The notes under the pieces: model-generated
The model's database searches: none
What the model was told of the DNA's origin: nothing
What the model saw: the letters and a program-made list of their open reading frames with translations, nothing else
Made by a program: the position numbers and the translations under genes
Part shown: in pieces, positions 7,113-13,605 of the stretch
Numbering within the stretch: the first letter of the stretch is position 1
Layout of the letters: the number at the start of each line of letters is the position of its first letter
Assembly: GCA_020861055.1 (NCBI GenBank)
Contig: JAJBTD010000029.1
Location: 1 to 13,675 of the forward strand
Origin: Clostridiales bacterium
GTDB lineage: Bacteria; Bacillota; Clostridia; Oscillospirales; Oscillospiraceae
Direction: 5' to 3'
DNA: 13,675 nt

Positions 7113-7589
7113 ATGTTTCGTGAGATGAGACGGTCAAAACAGGCGGTCAGCCGGGAGGAGTGTATTCGCCTGCTGGAGACGGAGCGCCGGGGCGTCCTGT
7201 CGGTGAACGGCGACGACGGCTATCCCTACGGCATCCCCATGAATTTCTTCTACGACCCGGAGGACGGGAAGCTCTACCTCCACGGGGCCAGGGCGGGACA
7301 CCGGTTCGATTCCCTCCGGGCCTGTGACAAGGTGTGCTTCACCACCTGGAACACGGGCGAGCAGAAGGAGGGGGACTGGGCCTGGACGCTGGTCTCCGTG
7401 ATCGCCTTTGGCCGGGCGGAGCTGGTGGACGACCCGGACCGGAAGCGGCGGCAGCTGGCCAGGCTGGGGATGAAATACTATCCCTCGCCGGAGGAGTGGG
7501 AGCGGACGCTGGAAAAGCACGGCGACCGGGCGCAGCTCATCGCCCTGACCATCGAGCACCTCACCGGCAAGCAGGTGCATGAGAAATAG
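7113..7589 (+). CDS. Pyridoxamine 5'-phosphate oxidase-like (Nim-type) flavin protein
   Basis: A 158-residue split-barrel protein of the PNPOx-like superfamily, closest in pattern to the NimA/nitroimidazole-resistance group. Visible signatures are 'MRRSKQAVSREECIRLLE' at the N-terminus, 'GVLSVNGDDGYPYGIPMNFF' at 27-46, 'LYLHGARAGHRFDSLRA' at 54-70 and 'KVCFTTW' at 73-79. Such proteins bind FMN or another flavin, or haem, and reduce small molecules; the actual substrate is unknown and true pyridoxine synthesis is unlikely. GAGGAGG (7100-7106) overlaps the preceding stop and sets the start. It is the last gene of the cinA-to-PNPOx run and is followed by a terminator at 7632. Confidence 0.87.
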   Translation: MFREMRRSKQAVSREECIRLLETERRGVLSVNGDDGYPYGIPMNFFYDPEDGKLYLHGARAGHRFDSLRACDKVCFTTWNTGEQKEGDWAWTLVSVIAFGRAELVDDPDRKRRQLARLGMKYYPSPEEWERTLEKHGDRAQLIALTIEHLTGKQVHEK

Positions 7590-7631
7590 GACTGCGCCGT
7601 TCTTTGGCGATCCGATTTGACAGACATATCA

Positions 7632-7671
7632 GCCCGGCTCCCCAAGGGGAACCGGGCCGGCCGTCTGTTTT
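7632..7671 (+). terminator. Intrinsic terminator closing the cinA-thyX gene run
   Basis: GCCCGGCTCCCC (7632-7643) pairs with GGGGAACCGGGC (7646-7657) with one mismatch, making a strong stem, and a short CGGCCGTCTGTTTT tail follows. The T tract is on the + strand only. It separates the + strand run from the converging ackA-TSCPD genes. Confidence 0.65.
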
Positions 7672-7679
7672 GAGATGGT

Positions 7680-7949
7680 TCAGTTGGCCTGCTCTGCCAG
7701 CAGCCGCTCCAGGCCCTGGGCGATCTGGTCGGGGCAGGAGGTGCTCTTCATGCCGCAGCGGATGCCCTTCATCCGGCTGATGGCCTCCTCCGGGGTCATG
7801 CCCTTCAGCAGAGCGCCGATGCCCTGGAGGTTGCCGTTGCAGCCGCCCACGGCCTCCATGCTCTGGATGACCTGCCTGCCGTCGGCCTCCTCCAGATCGA
7901 TCCGGATCTCCCTGGAGCAGACACCCTGGGGCTTAAATGTGTACAGCAT
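7680..7949 (-). CDS. Small TSCPD-domain protein (TIGR03905 type)
   Basis: An 89-residue protein carrying the TSCPD signature that names the family. Key stretches are 'GGCNGNLQGIGALLKGM' at 35-51 and 'GIRCGMKSTSCPDQIA' at 62-77. The four cysteines C11, C37, C65 and C72 are spaced as in the family and suggest a metal or redox site, which is inference. The same domain occurs at the C-terminus of B12-dependent ribonucleotide reductases, where it is thought to act near the active-site thiols; the free-standing form has no established function. The start is preceded by AAGGAAGG. It begins 27 bases after the ackA stop with no terminator, so the two are probably one transcript. Confidence 0.88.
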   Translation of the reverse strand: MLYTFKPQGVCSREIRIDLEEADGRQVIQSMEAVGGCNGNLQGIGALLKGMTPEEAISRMKGIRCGMKSTSCPDQIAQGLERLLAEQAN

Positions 7950-7976
7950 AGCGATTCCTTCCTTTTGAACGGGGAT

Positions 7977-9188
7977 TTACAGCTTTTCCACGATCTCCGC
8001 CGTATCCATGGCGATCATCAGCTCCTCGTTGGTGGGGATGACCAGCACCTTCACCGGAGAGCCTTCGCCGGAGATATCGACCTCCTCGCCCCGCTTGTGG
8101 TTGGCCTCCTGGTTCAGAGGAGCCACGCCCATATAGCTCAGGCCCTCAGTCATGGCGGTGCGCAGCTCAGGGCTGTTCTCGCCCACGCCGGCGGTAAAGA
8201 CGATGGCATCCACCCCGCCCATGGCGGCGGCGTAGGAGCCGATATACTTCTTCACGTCGTAGCAGAACACGTCGATGGCCAGCCTTGCCCGGACGTTGCC
8301 CTCTGCGGCGGCGGCGTCCAGGTCACGGAAGTCGGAGGACACCCCGGAGATGCCCAGCACGCCGGACTTCTTGTTCAGGATGTTCATCATCTCGCTCATG
8401 GAGAGGTTGTACTTGTTCATCAAAAACTCCATGACGCCGGCGTCCATATCGCCCGCCCGGGTGCCCATGGGGAGGCCCGCCAGGGGAGTCAGGCCCATAG
8501 TGGTGTCCACGCACTTGCCGTTTTTGACGGCGGCGATGGAGGAGCCGTTGCCCAGGTGGCAGGTGATGATCTTCAGCTCCTCGATGGGTTTACCCAGCAT
8601 GGCGGCGGCGCGGGCGGAGACGAACCGGTGAGAGGTGCCGTGGAAACCGTAACGGCGGACCTTGTCGTTTTCATAGTACTCATAGGGGATGGCATAGGTG
8701 TAGGCCACGGGGGGCATGGTCTGGTGGAAGGCGGTGTCAAACACGGCCACCTGAGGCACCTTGTCGCCCAGTACAGCGGCACAGGCCCGGATACCGATGA
8801 GGTTGGCGGGGTTGTGGAGGGGGGCCAGGGGGTTGCACTCCTCGATGGCCTTCAGCACCTCGTCGGTGAGCAGGACGGAGGAGGCGAAGCTCTCGCCGCC
8901 ATGAACCACCCGATGACCCACGGCGTCGATCTCGCTCATGGAGGACAGCACGCCGTTGTCCTTGTCCACCAGGGCGTTCAGCACCGTCTGGATGGCCTCG
9001 GAGTGGGTGGGCATAGCCACGTCCACCGCGTTCTTTCCCGCCTTGCCCGCCACCTGGGGCTTGTAGGTGAATTTGCCGTCCAGGCCGATGCGCTCACACA
9101 GGCCCTTGGCCAGCAGCTCGCCGGTAGAGGGGTCCAGCAGCTGATACTTCAGGGAAGAACTTCCCGCATTGATGACCAGAATATTCAT
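7977..9188 (-). CDS. ackA: Acetate kinase
   Basis: A 403-residue enzyme of normal length that interconverts acetyl phosphate plus ADP with acetate plus ATP, the energy-yielding last step of acetate fermentation. Expected residues are all visible: N7 in 'VINAGSSSLKY', R93 in 'GHRVVHGGE', D151 in 'VFDTAFHQTMP', H183 in 'GFHGTSHR', 'CHLGNGSS' (210-217), R244 in 'MGTRAGDMD', 'FTAGVGENSP' (331-340) and E388 in 'PTNEEL'. The frame is open far upstream (to 9713), but AAGGAG lies nine bases before the ATG at 9188 and the family N-terminus begins there. No phosphotransacetylase gene, its usual partner, is within the window. ackA is read away from tmcAL and leads into the TSCPD gene. Confidence 0.97.
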   Translation of the reverse strand: MNILVINAGSSSLKYQLLDPSTGELLAKGLCERIGLDGKFTYKPQVAGKAGKNAVDVAMPTHSEAIQTVLNALVDKDNGVLSSMSEIDAVGHRVVHGGESFASSVLLTDEVLKAIEECNPLAPLHNPANLIGIRACAAVLGDKVPQVAVFDTAFHQTMPPVAYTYAIPYEYYENDKVRRYGFHGTSHRFVSARAAAMLGKPIEELKIITCHLGNGSSIAAVKNGKCVDTTMGLTPLAGLPMGTRAGDMDAGVMEFLMNKYNLSMSEMMNILNKKSGVLGISGVSSDFRDLDAAAAEGNVRARLAIDVFCYDVKKYIGSYAAAMGGVDAIVFTAGVGENSPELRTAMTEGLSYMGVAPLNQEANHKRGEEVDISGEGSPVKVLVIPTNEELMIAMDTAEIVEKL

Positions 9189-9231
9189 ACTGTAATTCTC
9201 CTTTGTGTTGTCCTTTGCCCGGCCCCGGCCC

Positions 9232-9260
9232 TTGCGCGGACCTGCCGGACACGCTATAAT
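9232..9260 (+). promoter_or_regulatory. Probable promoter of tmcAL
   Basis: TTGCGC (9232-9237) and a perfect TATAAT (9255-9260) are 17 bases apart, leaving a leader of about 90 bases before the ATG at 9355 with AAAGGAG (9340-9346) as ribosome site. The region lies between the divergent ackA and tmcAL genes. Confidence 0.6.
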
Positions 9261-9261
9261 A

Positions 9262-9290
9262 ATTCTATTACAAAACTGGATGAAGAACAA
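9262..9290 (-). promoter_or_regulatory. Probable promoter of ackA-TSCPD
   Basis: On the minus strand TTGTTC (9285-9290) and TAGAAT (9262-9267) are 17 bases apart. A TATTAT just downstream (9256-9261) is an alternative -10. The leader to the ATG at 9188 is about 70 bases. The site is directly next to, and back to back with, the + strand promoter for tmcAL. Confidence 0.5.
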
Positions 9291-9354
9291 CCGTTTTTTG
9301 GAGAATTTTTGAAAACCGGCCCGATTCCCCATCCCATCCAAAGGAGAACGTCCC

Positions 9355-10599
9355 ATGCCCGACCAAAACGCCTCTCTCTCCGCCGCAGGCGTCGTCTGCG
9401 AGTTCGACCCCTTCCACCAGGGACACCGCTGGCTGCTGGAGCAGCTCAGGGCGGCCTGCCCGGAAAAGGGGATCGTCTGCGTCATGAGCGGCGGCTTTAC
9501 CCAGCGGGGGACCGCCGCCGCCCTGGACCGCTCCGCCCGGGCGGAGATGGCCCTCCGGGGCGGGGCGGACCTGGTGCTGGAGCTGCCCCTTCTCTGGGCG
9601 GCGTCCTCGGCGGAGCCCTTCGCCCGCGGGGGCATCCAGTGTCTGCTGGATACGGGGGTGGTGGACACCGTCGCCTTCGGCAGCGAGGACGGCGATCTCT
9701 CCCGGCTGGCCACGGCGGCCCAGGCCCTGGACAGCGCCGCCCTGCAGCCCCTTCTCCGGGCGGGCCTGGAGGAAGGGTTATCCTACCCCGCCGCCCGTCA
9801 GAGGGCACTGGAGGGCCTTGTAGGGCCGGACGGGCGCTGTCTGGAGACGCCCAACAACAGTCTGGGGGTGGAGTACCTCCGCGCCCTCCGGCACTGGGGC
9901 CAGGAGGACGTGACCGTCCTGACCCTTCCCCGTCAGGGGGCGGGTCATGACAGCCGGCAGGAGCAGGCGTGGCCCTCCGGTTCCCTGCTCCGCCGCTGGA
10001 TGTGTGATGGGGAGTGGGAACGGCTGGAGACTGCCCTTCCCCCGTCGAGCTGGGCAATCACCGTCCGGGAGCGGGAGGCTGGCCGCTGCCCCGCCCGGCT
10101 GGAGGCCTGTGAGCGGGGGGTACTGGCCCGGCTCCGCTCCATGACGGAGGAGGAGCTGTCCGCCCTCCCGGACTGCGCCCCAGGGCTGGAGCAACGCCTG
10201 GCCCGCGCCGCAGGGGAGGCAACCACACTGGCTCAGCTCTACGACCGGGCCAAGACCCGCCGCTATCCGGAGGCCCGCATCCGGCGCATGGCGCTCTGGG
10301 CCTTTCTGGGACTGACTGCCGACCGGCGCCCGGAACGGGCGCCCTATCTCCGGGTGCTGGGCTTCAACCGCCGGGGCCAGGCGCTGCTCCGGGAAATGAA
10401 AGAGCGGGCAAAGCTTCCGGTGGTTCTCCGCTCCGGACAGATACGGCAGCTGAGCCAGGACGCCCAGATCGTCTTTCAGGCGGAGTGCCGGGGGGAGGAC
10501 CTGCGGCAGCTCTGTCTGCCCCGGCCCGGCCTGGGGGGACAGGAGTGGCTCAGGAGGCCCGTCTGTCTGACCAGTCCTGATTCAGACGGATGGGACTGA
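9355..10599 (+). CDS. tmcAL: tRNA(Met) cytidine acetate ligase TmcAL (YlbM family)
   Basis: A 414-residue nucleotidyltransferase-fold protein, the same length as Bacillus TmcAL. 'GVVCEFDPFHQGHRWLL' at 12-28 has the HxGH nucleotide-binding motif (H21, H24). 'VMSGGFTQRG' (43-52), 'DRSARAEMALRGGADLVLEL' (58-77) and 'SAEPFARGG' (85-93) are family hallmarks. 'ETPNNSLGVEYL' in the middle is the tRNA-associated region. The enzyme activates acetate with ATP and transfers it to cytidine 34 of elongator tRNA-Met, forming N4-acetylcytidine and improving codon fidelity. The start has AAAGGAG nine bases upstream. The 3' end overlaps the converging HTH gene by 50 bases, and divergence from ackA links two acetate-using enzymes. 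Confidence 0.93.
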   Translation: MPDQNASLSAAGVVCEFDPFHQGHRWLLEQLRAACPEKGIVCVMSGGFTQRGTAAALDRSARAEMALRGGADLVLELPLLWAASSAEPFARGGIQCLLDTGVVDTVAFGSEDGDLSRLATAAQALDSAALQPLLRAGLEEGLSYPAARQRALEGLVGPDGRCLETPNNSLGVEYLRALRHWGQEDVTVLTLPRQGAGHDSRQEQAWPSGSLLRRWMCDGEWERLETALPPSSWAITVREREAGRCPARLEACERGVLARLRSMTEEELSALPDCAPGLEQRLARAAGEATTLAQLYDRAKTRRYPEARIRRMALWAFLGLTADRRPERAPYLRVLGFNRRGQALLREMKERAKLPVVLRSGQIRQLSQDAQIVFQAECRGEDLRQLCLPRPGLGGQEWLRRPVCLTSPDSDGWD

Positions 10600-10897
10600 T
10601 GGAGACGGCCAAATTCAGCAGACCGTCCAGCTTGGCCTCTCCCCGCTCCACCGTCCGGGAGACGGTGGAGATATTGATCCCCAGGCAGAGAGAGGTCTCC
10701 TGCATATTCTCCCGCAGGAGATAGTAGTGCACCATGCACTCGGTCTCCCGCGGGGTGAGCCTGTCCCGCAGGGCGTTCACCAGGGCCAGCTGGTATCGGT
10801 CCAGGGTGGGGTCAAGCTCCGGGTGAATGACGTGCCGGAGCAGGTGGGCTGCTTTTTGGGCGTAGGGCTCCCCCCGGCGATAGATAGGTCTGGACAT
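10550..10897 (-). CDS. Small sigma-70 region 4-like HTH protein
   Basis: A 115-residue protein. The segment 'LTPRETECMVHYYLLRENMQ' (47-66) followed by 'ISTVSRTVERGEAKLDGLLN' (76-95) looks like sigma-70 region 4 or a LuxR-type helix-turn-helix, with the recognition helix around 76-88. No region 2 (core-binding and -10 recognition) is present, so it is not a complete sigma factor; a DNA-binding accessory or regulator is more likely. The first 30 residues are basic and Tyr/Arg rich. The frame is open up to 11053 across the tRNA genes, but AAGGAGG precedes the ATG at 10897, which is chosen. Its 3' end lies on the opposite strand within the last 50 bases of tmcAL. The recognition-helix DNA is a perfect 10-base inverted repeat (10646-10655 with 10661-10670). 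Confidence 0.72.
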   Translation of the reverse strand: MSRPIYRRGEPYAQKAAHLLRHVIHPELDPTLDRYQLALVNALRDRLTPRETECMVHYYLLRENMQETSLCLGINISTVSRTVERGEAKLDGLLNLAVSISPIRLNQDWSDRRAS

Positions 10898-10936
10898 CTT
10901 TTTTTCCTCCTTGCTGCAAAAAGTTTTCATCAGGTA

Positions 10937-10965
10937 TTGACAAACGGGTTCGATTCCGGTAAAAT
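10937..10965 (+). promoter_or_regulatory. Promoter of the tRNA-Thr/tRNA-Tyr pair
   Basis: A consensus TTGACA (10937-10942) and TAAAAT (10960-10965) are spaced by 17 bases, placing the start about 25 bases ahead of tRNA-Thr. The spacer contains GGTTCGATTCC, a T-arm sequence (10947-10957). Confidence 0.85.
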
Positions 10966-10995
10966 ACTCCTTGCTGATTCCGAGAGAGCGAGCTT

Positions 10996-11068
10996 GCTGG
11001 TATAGCTCAGTTGGTAGAGCAGCTGATTTGTAATCAGCAGGTCGGGGGTTCAAGTCCGTCTACCAGCT
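10996..11068 (+). tRNA. tRNA-Thr (anticodon TGT)
   Basis: The acceptor strands GCTGGTA (10996-11002) and TACCAGC (11061-11067) pair fully. The D-arm is GCTC...GAGC, and the anticodon stem GCTGA/TCAGC encloses TTTGTAA, giving TGT for Thr. The T loop is TTCAAGT. CCA is not encoded: TTTC follows. The T stem has one G-G mismatch. It is read from the promoter at 10937. Confidence 0.95.
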
Positions 11069-11086
11069 TTCAGCGTAATTTCATAT

Positions 11087-11169
11087 GGAGGAGTACCCAA
11101 GTGGCTAAAGGGGGCAGACTGTAAATCTGTTGGTTGACGCCTACAATGGTTCGAATCCATTCTCCTCCA
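11087..11169 (+). tRNA. tRNA-Tyr (anticodon GTA)
   Basis: A class II tRNA of 83 bases. GGAGGAG (11087-11093) pairs with CTCCTCC (11162-11168), the anticodon is GTA in CAGACTGTAAATCTG, and a long variable arm lies between the anticodon and T arms, as expected for bacterial tRNA-Tyr. The T loop is TTCGAAT. CCA is not encoded: A then TCG follows. It is 18 bases after tRNA-Thr and shares its transcript. Confidence 0.95.
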
Positions 11170-11177
11170 TCGTGACT

Positions 11178-11211
11178 GGGAACCGAGTATTCGGTTCCCG
11201 GTTCCTTTTTT
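11178..11211 (+). terminator. Terminator of the tRNA operon
   Basis: GGGAACCGA (11178-11186) pairs perfectly with TCGGTTCCC (11191-11199) around a GTAT loop, followed by GGTTCC and six T (11206-11211). Confidence 0.85.
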
Positions 11212-11240
11212 GCCCTCGCCGGGCAGGCATGCGCGGGAAT

Positions 11241-11296
11241 CAAACATTTGTTCTATCTGATGCAGATATCCTATCACCAAACGGAGAGAATGTCAA
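11241..11296 (-). promoter_or_regulatory. Orphan minus-strand promoter with LexA-box-like operator
   Basis: On the minus strand TTGACA (11291-11296) and TAGGAT (11268-11273) are 17 bases apart, with an AT-rich tract (11301-11314) upstream like an UP element. Just downstream lie a palindrome TATCTGATGCAGATA (11254-11268) and AGAACAAATGTTTG (11241-11254). The latter matches the Gram-positive SOS box CGAACRNRYGTTYC in all but its first and last bases. No gene starts shortly downstream: the transcript would first run antisense through tRNA-Tyr and tRNA-Thr and then reach the HTH gene at 10897. Function is unproven. Confidence 0.5.
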
Positions 11297-11336
11297 GGGG
11301 TATTTTATATTTTTCCCCGTATGGGGATGCGGAATA

Positions 11337-11367
11337 GAGTAAAAGGGCCGACGCACTGCGTCGGCCC
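11337..11367 (-). terminator. Terminator of the carboxypeptidase gene
   Basis: GGGCCGACGCA (11345-11355) and TGCGTCGGCCC (11357-11367) form a long GC stem. On the minus strand it is followed by TTTTACTC, and it lies 23 bases beyond the stop codon at 11390. Confidence 0.8.
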
Positions 11368-11389
11368 GCTCTTTGCCATGTTGATTCGG

Positions 11390-12775
11390 TTATCTTCTCC
11401 GGCTGCCCTTGTAATTCCGGGGACGACGGGTGCCGGTGTAATTGCCGTATCTCCGCTTTGGGCGGAACAGGGTGAGCCGGAGGACGATCACCAGGACGAC
11501 GATGACCCCCAGACCGACGGCGGCCTTGAGCCAGTTGTCGGAGATAAAGTCCTCCACAGCCTTTTTGGTGGCCAAAAAGGGGGACTGCTCCACCGAGGCG
11601 GCCGCCACCAGGTCTACTGTGCCGTAGGCCTCCCCCTCCAGATAGACCGTCAGGGTACCCAGCACGTCCCCGACCTCCACCGGAGCCTCCACCGAGTCCA
11701 CCGTCTCGTACTCGATGGTAAAGCTGTCAGCGGTGATGTCGTTGGGCAGCAGGGCCTCCAGGGTGCCGGAGGGGACCACCAGCACGCTGTCCACGTCCAC
11801 CCCCAGGGTCACGGGGACCTCCGCTACCGGGGTATCCAGGTCCAAAATGGAGTGGTAGGAGAAATTGCTGAATCCCCATTTCAGCAGCCGGGCGGACTCG
11901 GAAAACTGCATCCGGTGGGTGCCGTCGTTGTCCACCACCGTCTCCGCCCCCATGACCACCGAGATGAGAATGGTCCCGTCCTCCTCGGCGGCGGCCAGCA
12001 GACAGTAGCCCGCGTCGCTGGTGGAGCCGGTCTTGATGCCGATACAGCTGTCATAGACGTAGCCGGAATACTTTTTGCTGGTCAGCAGACCGTTGGTGTT
12101 GGAGAAGGTCCGCTCCTCGCTCATATTGGTGGCGGGGACGGTGTAGCTGTCGGTGGAGACGATGGTACGGAAGGTCTCGTTGCTCATGGCCGCACGGGCG
12201 ATGAGATAGAGATCGTAGCAGGTGGTGTAGTGATCCTCGTCCTGGATGCCGTGGGGATTGGCGAAGTGAGTACCGGTGCAGCCCAGCTCTGTGGCCCGCC
12301 GGTTCATCAGCTCCACAAAGGAGGACACCGAGCCGGAGACCGCCTGGGCCAGAATGTTGGCCGCCTCGTTGGCGGAGGGGAGCAGCAGACAGTAGAGCAG
12401 ATTCTCCACCGACATGACCTCTCCGATCTGGATGTTCTGGGTGCTGCCGTCGGAGGGGATGTCCAGCCAAGTCTCGCTCCCGGCGGTGATCTCCGTGTCC
12501 AGGGACAGATCGCCCCGCTCCACCGCCTCCAGCACCAGCAGCGCAGTCATTACCTTGGTGATGCTGGCAGGGTATACCTTGTCATAGGCGTTTTGCTCGT
12601 AGTAGATCTCGTCCTCGGTCATGTTCACCAGCAGGGCGGCCTGGGCGTCGATCTCCATGTCCGCCACCAGCTGGGAGAACTGGGACAGATCCTCCGCCTG
12701 GGCGGAGAGGGGGCTGGCCATGGAAAAGACCAGAACGACAGCCAGGAAAAGGGAGAGTAGTCGATAATGCTTCAT
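11390..12775 (-). CDS. Secreted, membrane-anchored D-alanyl-D-alanine carboxypeptidase (DacF-like)
   Basis: A 461-residue penicillin-binding protein of the S11 family. A signal peptide (residues 1-27, likely cut after 'SAQA') leads into the catalytic domain with SITK at 71-74 (nucleophile S71), SAN at 134-136 in 'LLLPSANEAA', and KTG at 248-250 in 'GIKTGSTSDAG'. A beta-rich C-terminal domain (about 310-400) follows. The protein ends with a membrane segment (about 416-437) and a 24-residue Arg/Lys/Tyr-rich tail on the inner side. It trims the last D-alanine from peptidoglycan stem peptides at the outer face of the membrane, controlling cross-linking. The frame is open to 12991, but the signal peptide, AGGAG 6 bases before the ATG and the promoter at 12845 fix the start at 12775. 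A terminator follows the stop. Confidence 0.95.
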   Translation of the reverse strand: MKHYRLLSLFLAVVLVFSMASPLSAQAEDLSQFSQLVADMEIDAQAALLVNMTEDEIYYEQNAYDKVYPASITKVMTALLVLEAVERGDLSLDTEITAGSETWLDIPSDGSTQNIQIGEVMSVENLLYCLLLPSANEAANILAQAVSGSVSSFVELMNRRATELGCTGTHFANPHGIQDEDHYTTCYDLYLIARAAMSNETFRTIVSTDSYTVPATNMSEERTFSNTNGLLTSKKYSGYVYDSCIGIKTGSTSDAGYCLLAAAEEDGTILISVVMGAETVVDNDGTHRMQFSESARLLKWGFSNFSYHSILDLDTPVAEVPVTLGVDVDSVLVVPSGTLEALLPNDITADSFTIEYETVDSVEAPVEVGDVLGTLTVYLEGEAYGTVDLVAAASVEQSPFLATKKAVEDFISDNWLKAAVGLGVIVVLVIVLRLTLFRPKRRYGNYTGTRRPRNYKGSRRR

Positions 12776-12844
12776 GATTCGCTCCTGTATACACGCAGCG
12801 GGCCGAACAGAGCGGCGGCACGCAGAATTCGATTGGTCGCCCCC

Positions 12845-12873
12845 ATTATACCAGACCGGGCAGGTCAGGGCAA
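12845..12873 (-). promoter_or_regulatory. Promoter of the carboxypeptidase gene
   Basis: On the minus strand TTGCCC (12868-12873) and TATAAT (12845-12850) are 17 bases apart, with TG one base before the -10 (extended -10). The leader to the ATG at 12775 is about 63 bases. It lies 37 bases beyond the comF stop and no clear terminator separates them, so read-through from comF is also possible. Confidence 0.75.
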
Positions 12874-12909
12874 CGGGGAAACAATGGCAGCCACCCTCTC
12901 CTGCCGGGT

Positions 12910-13605
12910 TCACTCCGTTTCCAGCACCGTTCTCGCCAGAGTCAGGCAGACGACCTCCGCCGCCCCGGCCTCCAGCAGCACCCGGCTGCACTCCGACAGG
13001 GTGGAGCCGGTGGTGATGACGTCGTCCACCAGCAGAATACGCCTCCCGGCCACCGGGGCGTTTCGCCGGATCCGGTAGACATTCCGGACGTTTTCCCCTC
13101 TGGCCGTCCGGCCCAGGGAGGACTGGGCGGGGGTGTGTTTGACCTTTTTCAGCAGCGGGACCGGACGCAGACCGTAGTATTTGCCCGCCTCCTCCGCCAG
13201 CAGCCTTGCCTGGTCATAGCCCCGGCTGTGCTTTCTTCTGGCGCTGAGCGGCGCCCAGGTCACCACATCCGGCGGTGAGGAGAGGTTCTGCTCCAGGCAG
13301 TCCCGGAGAAAAACGCCGTATACCCGGTGATAATAGGAGCGTCCGGAGAATTTATACCGCCGGATCGACTCCCGCACGATTCCCTGATAGAACAGGGGCG
13401 AGAGGCAGAAGGTGAAATAGTCTCCGGAGCGCAGCGCGGTCGTTCCGTCTGTCCGGGGCAGCCGCCGCTCGCACGAGGCGCAGACGCCCGCCTCCGCCCT
13501 CGCTCCGGACAGGAAGTCCTGACAAAAGACGCATCTGGGCGGATAGACCAGGTTCAGCGTCCGGTTCCAGAGAGCGGCGACGGCGGACACGGGGGCTTTC
13601 TCCAT
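12910..13605 (-). CDS. comF: ComF-family phosphoribosyltransferase-like protein
   Basis: A 231-residue protein of normal ComFC length. An N-terminal zinc-ribbon-like pair of CxxC motifs is visible: C25/C28 in 'PPRCVFCQ' and C42/C45 in 'VCASCERRLP'. The phosphoribosyltransferase fold has 'RGYDQARLLAEE' (128-139), 'QSSLGRTARGENV' (161-173) and the PRPP loop 'LLVDDVITTGST' at 191-202. In naturally competent bacteria ComFC helps the ComFA helicase move single-stranded DNA into the cytosol; in anaerobes without known competence its role is unclear. Start and stop overlap with the upstream gene (TAATG at 13603-13607), so translation is coupled. No com genes other than this one and cinA are in the window. 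Confidence 0.92.
   Translation of the reverse strand: MEKAPVSAVAALWNRTLNLVYPPRCVFCQDFLSGARAEAGVCASCERRLPRTDGTTALRSGDYFTFCLSPLFYQGIVRESIRRYKFSGRSYYHRVYGVFLRDCLEQNLSSPPDVVTWAPLSARRKHSRGYDQARLLAEEAGKYYGLRPVPLLKKVKHTPAQSSLGRTARGENVRNVYRIRRNAPVAGRRILLVDDVITTGSTLSECSRVLLEAGAAEVVCLTLARTVLETE

Noticed and set aside
7965..9950. Plus-strand frame of 661 codons opposite ackA
   Set aside because: It runs antisense to acetate kinase and into tmcAL in the wrong frame; His/Gly-rich composition is typical of shadow frames.
11050..11280. 76-codon minus-strand frame covering the tRNA genes
   Set aside because: It is antisense to tRNA-Tyr and tRNA-Thr, and its start lies between the -35 and -10 boxes of the minus-strand promoter, so it would not be on that transcript.
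11321..12760. Plus-strand frame opposite the carboxypeptidase
   Set aside because: The minus-strand gene has a signal peptide, SxxK, SxN and KTG motifs, ribosome site, promoter and terminator; the antisense frame has none.
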